Shown: piece after piece, positions 1 through 5,366 of the stretch
How positions within the stretch are numbered: the stretch's first letter is position 1
Layout: every line of letters starts with the position of its first letter
Assembly: GCA_002336465.1 (NCBI GenBank)
Contig: DDEP01000009.1
Coordinates: forward strand, 1 to 7,358
Direction: 5' to 3'
DNA from: Pedobacter sp. UBA1951
GTDB taxonomy: Bacteria > Bacteroidota > Bacteroidia > Sphingobacteriales > Sphingobacteriaceae
DNA: 7,358 bases
Translations under genes and position numbers: made by a program
The notes under the pieces: model-generated
Database searches by the model: none
What the model saw: the letters and a program-made list of their open reading frames with translations, nothing else
What the model was told of the DNA's origin: nothing

Positions 1-869
1 AAAAATATATTAATATACTAATGATTGTGTTTTTAGCAGGAAGTCTTACGTCTTGTCTAAAAGATAAATACAATGCATTAGATCCGGCTGGTAGTCCTAG
101 GGTAGTCGAGATTAAAAACCCAGGTACTATATCTTCGTTAACACCTCTTGGCGCATTATACTCTATGTATTCGGCTGCGTATAAGGCTGCTCCAAGTGTT
201 GATGTTACTTATACTGTACAATTAAGCGGAGCAGATGCTGCACCTCAAGATGTTACGGTAACGTTAGGTTCTGATCCAGATGCTGTAACAGCATTTAATT
301 TAGATCAGAAAAGTAAGAACTCAAACTGGGTAAATTATGATTTAGCACCCGCTACTCTATATACAATTAAACAAACTACAGTTGTAATCCCTGCGGGACA
401 GCGTTCTGTAAATTTTGTAATCAGCTATAAAGTAGACCAATTTGATTTCTCTAAAAAATATATATTTCCAATAGCAATTAAATCTACCAGCTTTGGTGCT
501 GTGAGTAAAAACTTTGGGACAGTTATGTTAAATATCTCTCCTAAAAATGCTTATGATGGGGTGTATAGATACCAATCAACAAATACCTTGAGAGGTACAG
601 TAGATGAGCAAGGAGCTAAATTAGTAACGGTTGGTGCTGACGGAGTAAGTACGCCGTTAGTTAATTATTATACTGCAGCAAGCAATTTGTTAATCTATCG
701 TATAAATCCTGTTACCAACAAAGTAACAGTAGAAGGAGGCGGTATTGGGGCAATCACTGTAGATCCATCTAGTAATTGGAATCCTGCTACTCAAACACTA
801 TATGTGAAGTGGAATACTTCTAATAGAAATTTTGAAGAGACTTGGACCCGAACTGGAGATAGAAACTAA
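1..869 (+). CDS. DUF1735-type surface lipoprotein (5' end cut by window edge)
   Basis: Probable outer-membrane lipoprotein, likely a glycan-binding or accessory protein of a Sus-like polysaccharide utilisation locus. The first ATG (21) would give MIVFLAGSLTSC, a hydrophobic stretch with lipobox LTSC but no positively charged start. The frame stays open to the window edge and reads KYINIL before that Met, which supplies the missing basic n-region, so the real start probably lies just outside the window. Counting from the ATG at 21, the lipidated Cys is residue 12. Residues about 30-175 resemble the DUF1735 (BT_3987-like N-terminal) beta-sandwich: a repetitive Ser/Thr/Ala-rich part, then VIPAGQRSVNFVISYKVD and 'KKYIFPIAIKS'. 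Residues about 178-282 form a second, aromatic-rich domain starting 'NAYDGVYRY' and ending 'RNFEETWTRTGDRN'. Such proteins are usually encoded beside SusC/SusD genes, which would lie upstream and are not visible. The ligand cannot be told. Family assignment is by style recognition only. Confidence 0.78.
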   Translation, partial: KYINILMIVFLAGSLTSCLKDKYNALDPAGSPRVVEIKNPGTISSLTPLGALYSMYSAAYKAAPSVDVTYTVQLSGADAAPQDVTVTLGSDPDAVTAFNLDQKSKNSNWVNYDLAPATLYTIKQTTVVIPAGQRSVNFVISYKVDQFDFSKKYIFPIAIKSTSFGAVSKNFGTVMLNISPKNAYDGVYRYQSTNTLRGTVDEQGAKLVTVGADGVSTPLVNYYTAASNLLIYRINPVTNKVTVEGGGIGAITVDPSSNWNPATQTLYVKWNTSNRNFEETWTRTGDRN

Positions 870-879
870 ATTAATAATT

Positions 880-921
880 CAATAAAAACGGGTGGGTTAT
901 ATAATTCACCCGTTTTTATTG
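880..921 (+). terminator. Strong symmetric intrinsic terminator after the lipoprotein gene
   Basis: A perfect 15-bp inverted repeat (880-894 with 907-921) surrounds a 12-base AT-rich centre that can extend the stem by two G-U and two A-U pairs. The core of the stem is CGGGTG/CACCCG, and the outer part is AATAAAAA/TTTTTATT, so the 3' arm supplies the U-tract and the 5' arm supplies one for the opposite strand. It starts 11 bases after the lipoprotein stop codon and fits termination of that upstream operon. The fold could work in both directions. Confidence 0.88.
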
Positions 922-940
922 TTAGTAGAATTTTAACATT

Positions 941-1639
941 ATGAGAAAGAAATTCTTTTTATTAGCGGTTTTTGCATTGTGGCAAATTACCTCTTATGCC
1001 CAAAACTCTTCAAAGAATGTTTCATATACTTTGTCAGATGGTACTGTAGTAAATGAAACTGTTGTTGATGGAATAAAAAATGGCGTATCAGAAATGATTG
1101 ATGCTGAAGGTAAAGTTCTTTCTAGAGGAAAATATAAAAACGATTTTAAATCGGGCAATTGGTTCTTTTTTACAAAAAAGGATTCATTGTACTTAAAATA
1201 TAATTATGATGAAAAGAAGATTTTGTTCTTTGATCCATCTAAGTTATATTTTGTTAACGTAGAGATTGACACTAAAGACGAAAAGGTTAAAAAAGGAGCA
1301 TCTATTCCTCTACCTCTTATTTCAATTGACGAATATATTTCTCTTCTTGATAAGTTAATTGAATCAAAATTATCAAATGAACTAAAGTTAAGAGGTGAGG
1401 GAAAATATGACATAGAAGTTGTTGCAACCGTTAATAATGATGGTAAAGCAAAATATAGCTTAAACTATAAGTTATATGGTAAACCATTTTCAAAGAAAAT
1501 TGATCAAATTGATGATAAAATAATCATAGATTGGATTCCGGCCTCTTATGAAAAAACTAGCTTAAACTCTAAATTTATCGTTAAGTTATCCTATGATTTT
1601 GAAACTTCATCGGGGCATAAACGCTTTAGTTGGAATTAG
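941..1639 (+). CDS. Exported MORN-like repeat protein with TonB C-terminal-like domain
   Basis: Protein of unknown function, 232 aa, exported to the periplasm or beyond. Residues 1-20 are a classical signal peptide: basic MRKK, a hydrophobic core, then SYA before Gln21 as a signal peptidase I site. Residues about 30-90 resemble MORN/YwqK-type repeats (GTVVNETVVDGIKNG, then 'GKVLSRGKYKNDFKSGNWFFF'), which occur in many Bacteroidota exported proteins. Residues about 155-220 resemble a TonB C-terminal fold: a 'IEVVATVNNDGKAKYSL' strand pair, then 'DWIPASYEKTSLNSKFIV', close to the W-x-PA...G..V pattern of that family. There is no N-terminal membrane anchor or Pro-rich linker as in a working TonB, so energy transduction is unlikely. 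The ATG at 941 has no Shine-Dalgarno sequence, usual in this phylum. The gene stands alone between two terminators. The MORN call is moderately sure; the TonB-like call is tentative. Confidence 0.8.
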   Translation: MRKKFFLLAVFALWQITSYAQNSSKNVSYTLSDGTVVNETVVDGIKNGVSEMIDAEGKVLSRGKYKNDFKSGNWFFFTKKDSLYLKYNYDEKKILFFDPSKLYFVNVEIDTKDEKVKKGASIPLPLISIDEYISLLDKLIESKLSNELKLRGEGKYDIEVVATVNNDGKAKYSLNYKLYGKPFSKKIDQIDDKIIIDWIPASYEKTSLNSKFIVKLSYDFETSSGHKRFSWN

Positions 1640-1747
1640 TTTAAAGTGGGTTATCTCTTAAAGTTTCGAAACAGAATTTAATATTTATTCTTATCTACCT
1701 ATTTTTTAACAATTTGGCTTAGAAATAACGCTTAGCTAAATAGGATG

Positions 1748-1777
1748 GAAGCAATTGAAAAATTGCTTCTTTTTTTT
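1748..1777 (+). terminator. Intrinsic terminator with GAAA tetraloop and T8 tract
   Basis: A perfect 9-bp stem GAAGCAATT/AATTGCTTC (1748-1756 and 1761-1769) is closed by a GAAA tetraloop of the GNRA type and followed at once by eight T (1770-1777). This is a textbook rho-independent terminator on the plus strand. It lies 108 bases after the stop of the exported MORN-like protein, so it either ends that transcript with a fairly long 3' UTR or ends a small separate RNA. Confidence 0.9.
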
Positions 1778-1820
1778 AAGATATAGTAATGGGTGATGTC
1801 ACTCATAACTCATTATGAAC

Positions 1821-1854
1821 AAAGGCTCAAAAGGTTTCATTCTTTTAAGCCTTT
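1821..1854 (-). terminator. Hairpin, possible metG terminator
   Basis: The inverted repeat AAAGGCT (1821-1827) / AGCCTTT (1848-1854) continues inward, after one C/A mismatch, with AAAAG/CTTTT (1829-1833 and 1842-1846) around an 8-base loop. Read on the minus strand it lies 57 bases beyond the metG stop codon and ends in GCCTTTGTTCAT, which is only a short T-run. It may terminate metG; a weaker 5-bp hairpin TGGAA/TTCCA (1884-1902) followed by TTTTT on the minus strand lies closer to the stop and is an alternative. Confidence 0.4.
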
Positions 1855-1910
1855 AAAAGTGATAATTATGATTGCTCCAAAAATGGAACAAATAAGTTTC
1901 CAAGGAAGAT

Positions 1911-4019
1911 TTATTTAATTACAGCACCATCAGGCATCTGATTTTCTGCTTTTACAAAGGTTAATTTGCCTTCACTGTCTTCTGCCATTAGTATCATTCC
2001 TTGCGAAACGATTCCTTTGATTTCTCTCGGTGCTAAGTTCACGATAATACTTACCTGTTTCCCTATGATATCTTCAGGCTTATAATGCTCTGCAATACCC
2101 GAAACCACTGTGCGTTCATCTAATCCTGTGTTTAGAGTTAGCTTCAGTAACTTCTTGGTTTTTTCTACCTTCTCTGCAGCAATTATGGTTGCTACCCTGA
2201 TATCTATTGCACTGAATTGTTCAAACTCAATGTTTGGTTTGGCCGGAGTAGCTTCTTTTTGTATTTGTTGGTTAGCAGTTTTACTCTGAATTAATCTATC
2301 TACCTGTGCCTGTACAGCCTCATCTTCTATTTTTTCAAACAAAAGCTCTGCCTTGCTTAATCGATGCCCTCTTTTTAATAAATCAATAGATCCTGCATCA
2401 ATCCAACTATTGCCACCACAGTTTAGCATTTGCCTCAATTTAACAGAGGTAAAAGGCAAGAATGGCTCTATCAGAATTTCTAGATTCGCAGCAATCTGTA
2501 AGCTAATATTTAAAATCGTTCGTACTCTGTCTTCATCTGTTTTAATCAGTTTCCATGGCTCTGTATCTGCTAAATACTTATTGCCTAAACGAGCAACGTT
2601 CATAACGTCCATTAAAGCCTCTCTAAAGCGATAATTTTCTATAGAAGCACTAATCTTATCAGGATAGGACTTAAGCTCTTCTATGACCGCTTTATCATGC
2701 GCCGTGAGCTCCATAAGGGTTGGCACGTTGCCATCAAAGTATTTATGTGTTAAAACTACCACACGGTTAATGAAATTGCCTAAGATGGCAACTAACTCAT
2801 TGTTGTTCCTTGCTTGAAAATCTTTCCACGTAAAATCATTGTCTTTTGTTTCGGGAGCGGTGGCGGTTAAAACATAACGCAAAACATCTTGCTTGTCTTT
2901 AAAGTCTTCTAGATATTCATTTAACCAAACAGCCCAATTCTTAGAGGTTGATATTTTTTGTCCTTCTAAGTTTAAAAACTCGTTAGCAGGTACATTATCT
3001 GCAAGGATATAACCTCCATGTGCCATTAACATAGCCGGGAAAATAATACAGTGAAAAACGATATTATCTTTTCCTATAAAATGAACCAGCTTAGCCTCTT
3101 CATTTTTCCAATAATCCTCATAATCAAAAGAAGATAGCGTGCTTTGGTTAATGTAATATTCTTCTGCCTTTGGGTTCCATATCCCTAATTTGGCATATTC
3201 AGCTAGTTCTTTAGTGGCTGATATGTAACCTATAGGAGCATCAAACCAAACGTACAAAACTTTTCCATCAGCTCCCTTAACAGGAACTTTTACTCCCCAA
3301 TCTAAATCGCGGGTCATAGCTCTAGGCTGTAAACCAGCATTAAGCCAGCTTTGACACTGTCCATATACATTAGGGCGCCACTCTTTATGGCTTTCTATGT
3401 AAGCTCGTAATTTATCTTCATATTTATCAAGAGGTAAAAACCAGTTCTTAGTCTCTCTTAAAACCGGTGGTTGACCAGATAATGTCGATTTTGGATTGAT
3501 AAGATCTGTGGCATTCAACGAGCTACCACAACTCTCGCACTGATCGCCATAAGCGTTTTCATTTCCACATTTAGGACAAGTTCCCGTAATGTATCTATCA
3601 GCTAAAAAGGATTTAGCCTGTTCGTCATAATATTGTTCCGTTATTTCTTCGGTAAATACTCCATCATTGTATAGTTTTTCAAAGAAATCTTCGGCTGTTT
3701 GGTGATGGGTTAATGAAGAAGTGCGGTGATAAATATCGAAAGATATGCCAAATTCTTTAAATGAATCGCCAATGATTTTATGGTACTTATCTACGATTTC
3801 CTGTGGTGTAACGCCTTCCTTTTTAGCTTTAAGTGTTATAGGAACGCCATTCTCATCAGATCCGCAGATAAATTTAACATCTCTTTTATTGGCACGTAAA
3901 TAGCGCACATATGTATCAGCAGGTAAATATACCCCTGCCAAGTGGCCAATATGTACGGGACCATTGGTATAAGGCAAGGCAGCCGTAACCGTATATCTTT
4001 TAAATTTATTATTATCCAA
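1911..4019 (-). CDS. metG: Methionine--tRNA ligase (MetRS)
   Basis: Cytoplasmic class I aminoacyl-tRNA synthetase that charges initiator and elongator tRNA-Met with methionine using ATP. Numbered from the proposed TTG start at 4019 (702 aa), the HIGH signature is at 23-26 in 'GPVHIGHL', the zinc knuckle CPKC...CESC has Cys148, 151, 161 and 164, the conserved 'TRDLDWG' is at 236-242, 'FDAPIGYIS' at 259-267, 'FIGKDNIVFH' at 314-323 and the KMSKS equivalent KISTS at 355-359. An alpha-helical anticodon-binding domain follows, then a charged linker near 565-595 and a C-terminal Trbp111/EMAPII-type tRNA-binding OB domain (about 599-702), as in full-length dimeric MetG. The first ATG (4118) would add 33 unrelated residues and overlap the divergent LD-carboxypeptidase gene by 62 bases. 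Homology-like sequence begins right after the TTG (MDNNKFKRYTVTAALPY), and a promoter element at 4038-4045 would place transcription start below 4040, so TTG at 4019 is preferred. TTG at 4040 or 4055 are alternatives. A segment near 278-297 looks like an insertion relative to E. coli MetRS. Confidence 0.95.
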   Translation of the reverse strand: MDNNKFKRYTVTAALPYTNGPVHIGHLAGVYLPADTYVRYLRANKRDVKFICGSDENGVPITLKAKKEGVTPQEIVDKYHKIIGDSFKEFGISFDIYHRTSSLTHHQTAEDFFEKLYNDGVFTEEITEQYYDEQAKSFLADRYITGTCPKCGNENAYGDQCESCGSSLNATDLINPKSTLSGQPPVLRETKNWFLPLDKYEDKLRAYIESHKEWRPNVYGQCQSWLNAGLQPRAMTRDLDWGVKVPVKGADGKVLYVWFDAPIGYISATKELAEYAKLGIWNPKAEEYYINQSTLSSFDYEDYWKNEEAKLVHFIGKDNIVFHCIIFPAMLMAHGGYILADNVPANEFLNLEGQKISTSKNWAVWLNEYLEDFKDKQDVLRYVLTATAPETKDNDFTWKDFQARNNNELVAILGNFINRVVVLTHKYFDGNVPTLMELTAHDKAVIEELKSYPDKISASIENYRFREALMDVMNVARLGNKYLADTEPWKLIKTDEDRVRTILNISLQIAANLEILIEPFLPFTSVKLRQMLNCGGNSWIDAGSIDLLKRGHRLSKAELLFEKIEDEAVQAQVDRLIQSKTANQQIQKEATPAKPNIEFEQFSAIDIRVATIIAAEKVEKTKKLLKLTLNTGLDERTVVSGIAEHYKPEDIIGKQVSIIVNLAPREIKGIVSQGMILMAEDSEGKLTFVKAENQMPDGAVIK

Positions 4020-4037
4020 AACTATTTTTTTATTTTG

Positions 4038-4045
4038 CAAAGATA
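4038..4045 (-). promoter_or_regulatory. Putative Bacteroidota -7 element for metG
   Basis: On the minus strand this reads TATCTTTG, a full match to the TAnnTTTG -7 consensus of Bacteroidota sigma factors. It sits 18 bases before the proposed TTG start of metG, giving a short leader of roughly 15 bases. No good TTTG -33 element is found about 19 bases upstream, where the sequence already belongs to the first codons of the divergent gene. The call is by consensus match alone. Confidence 0.5.
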
Positions 4046-4056
4046 TTGTTTTCAAA

Positions 4057-4953
4057 ATGATTAAGCATCCAGCATATTTAAAAAAGGGCGATAAAATTGC
4101 AATTGTTTGCCCAGCCAAGAAACTTCCTAAACCTATTGATTACGGAATAAGCGTACTTCAAAGCTGGGGACTGGAAGTAGTTATAGGTCAATCAGTAACG
4201 GCATCATATCATCAGTTTGCAGGAACAGACCAACAAAGGACCCAAGATTTGCAACAATTCTTAGATGATTCATCAGTAAAAGCGATTATTGCAGCACGTG
4301 GCGGGTATGGTACCATCCGCATAATTGATGAACTGGACTTCTCCTTATTTAAGGTGAATCCTAAATGGATTATAGGCTTTAGCGATATTACGGTGCTGCT
4401 TTCACATTTATATGCAGATTTAAATATTCAAAGCATACATGGGCAAATGCCATACACTTTTGAAGAAAGTACACCCGAAGCTTTAGAAAGTTTACGTAAG
4501 GCTCTTTTTGGTGAAGTTGATGCATATGATTATTTGAGTAATTTTACCAATAGAGAAGGTGATGTTAGCGGAGAATTAATAGGCGGTAATTTAACCTTAC
4601 TTTTAGCTGTTGAGGGGTCAGTTTCTGAGATGGATTACAAAAACAAAATCCTATTCATTGAAGATGTTGGCGAACATGAGTATGCTATAGATCGCATGAT
4701 GCGAACACTGAAAAGAAATGGAAAATTAAAAGATCTGAAGGCTTTAGTAGTTGGGGCATTTAATGAACTTGGAGAAGAAAGTATTGCCTTTGGACAAAGC
4801 CCTGAAGAGATAATATGGGAATTGGTAAAAGAATATGATTACCCGGTTTGTTTTAATTTTCCTAGCGGCCATATAAGCGATAATAGGGCTATGGTATTGG
4901 GTAAAACTGTAAATTTAAGTATAGAAAAAAATAAGGTAAACTTTAAATATTAA
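4057..4953 (+). CDS. LD-carboxypeptidase, peptidase family S66
   Basis: Muramoyltetrapeptide LD-carboxypeptidase of the LdcA type. It removes the terminal D-Ala from murein tetrapeptides during peptidoglycan recycling and is expected in the cytoplasm, since the 298-aa protein has no signal peptide. The S66 catalytic triad is readable: nucleophile Ser109 in 'WIIGFSDIT', Glu202 in 'LFIEDVGEHEYAIDRM' and His272 in 'NFPSGHISDN'. The family's 'AARGGYGTIRI' stretch lies at 79-89, the N-terminal 'LKKGDKIAIVCPA' at 8-20, and the 'GELIGGNLTLL' linker motif at 172-182. Length is normal for the family. The ATG at 4057 is 37 bases from the divergent metG start, and lacks a Shine-Dalgarno sequence. Its promoter must lie in the short gap or inside the start of metG; imperfect -7-like sequences are seen at 3994-4001 (TATCTTTT) and 4030-4037 (TTATTTTG). 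It is followed after 4 bases by a DoxX gene and is probably cotranscribed with it. Confidence 0.95.
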   Translation: MIKHPAYLKKGDKIAIVCPAKKLPKPIDYGISVLQSWGLEVVIGQSVTASYHQFAGTDQQRTQDLQQFLDDSSVKAIIAARGGYGTIRIIDELDFSLFKVNPKWIIGFSDITVLLSHLYADLNIQSIHGQMPYTFEESTPEALESLRKALFGEVDAYDYLSNFTNREGDVSGELIGGNLTLLLAVEGSVSEMDYKNKILFIEDVGEHEYAIDRMMRTLKRNGKLKDLKALVVGAFNELGEESIAFGQSPEEIIWELVKEYDYPVCFNFPSGHISDNRAMVLGKTVNLSIEKNKVNFKY

Positions 4954-4957
4954 GCAT

Positions 4958-5365
4958 ATGGCTATTTTAGACAATTTAGGTAAATATCGTAATACAGGCC
5001 TGCTCTTATTGAGATTAGGTTTAGGCATAATGATGATGACTCATGGACTACCCAAAATTATGGGAGGCCCAGATAAGTGGGCTGCCATTGGTGGTAGTAT
5101 GAAAGTAATTGGTATTGATTTTATTCCTGCGTTTTGGGGATTTATGGCTGCTATTTCTGAGGGATTTGGAGGCTTTTTATTGCTCTTGGGCTTGTTCTTC
5201 AGGCCAGTAAATATATTGCTATTATTTACTATGATCATTGCTGCATTAGTGCATTTCTCTACAGGAGATGGACTATCTGGAGCTTCACATGCCATTGAGC
5301 TTGGAATTGTATTTTTAGGTTTAATATTTATAGGCCCTGGAAAATATAGCGTAGATAAGAAGTAA
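4958..5365 (+). CDS. DoxX family membrane protein
   Basis: Small integral inner-membrane protein, 135 aa, of the DoxX superfamily. Four hydrophobic segments are visible at about 13-30, 56-81, 84-100 and 111-127. Family hallmarks are 'LLRLGLGIMMMTHGLPKI' (17-34), 'ISEGFGGFLLLLGLFFRP' (66-83) with its conserved Glu68 and Arg82-Pro83, and 'HAIELGIVFLGLIFIGPGKYS' (111-131). Named after a subunit of archaeal thiosulfate:quinone oxidoreductase, most bacterial members have no proven reaction, and roles in redox or oxidative-stress response have been proposed for some. The exact function here is unknown. The ATG is only 4 bases after the stop of the S66 peptidase gene, so the two are likely translated from one mRNA. 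The stop is 1 base from the stop of the converging gene on the other strand, leaving no room for a terminator between them. Confidence 0.9.
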   Translation: MAILDNLGKYRNTGLLLLRLGLGIMMMTHGLPKIMGGPDKWAAIGGSMKVIGIDFIPAFWGFMAAISEGFGGFLLLLGLFFRPVNILLLFTMIIAALVHFSTGDGLSGASHAIELGIVFLGLIFIGPGKYSVDKK

Positions 5366-5366
5366 T

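Larger units (their letters stand above)
1640..1910. other. Gene-free gap between converging genes
   Basis: This 271-base AT-rich gap lies between two genes that point toward each other. From left to right it holds a 10-bp perfect palindrome GTTTCGAAAC (1663-1672), a direct repeat GCTTAG (1717-1722 and 1730-1735), the strong terminator at 1748-1777, a hairpin at 1821-1854 and a weak hairpin at 1884-1902. Two tiny open frames (13 codons from 1815, about 16 codons from 1869) are not credible genes. No tRNA or recognisable riboswitch is seen. Confidence 0.6.

Noticed and set aside
1204..1413. 69-codon open frame on the minus strand inside the MORN-like gene
   Set aside because: Antisense to a well-supported gene with a signal peptide; Ser-rich low-complexity translation with no family resemblance.
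1788..1815. TAATG...CATTA repeat with inner GTGA-TG-TCAC as an operator
   Set aside because: Short interrupted arms, not next to any start codon, and expected by chance in AT-rich sequence.
1815..1856. 13-residue open frame MNKGSKGFILLSL, resembling a signal-peptide start
   Set aside because: Too short, no ribosome binding context, and it coincides with the hairpin at 1821-1854; resemblance is probably chance.
1869..1915. About 16-codon open frame MIAPKMEQISFQGRFI
   Set aside because: Very short, runs into the converging metG stop and has no supporting context.
2353..2634. 93-codon open frame on the plus strand inside metG
   Set aside because: Antisense shadow of the conserved MetRS anticodon-binding region; no domain or start context.
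5041..5295. 84-codon open frame on the minus strand inside the DoxX gene
   Set aside because: Pro/Asn/Ser-rich antisense of membrane helices, a typical shadow.
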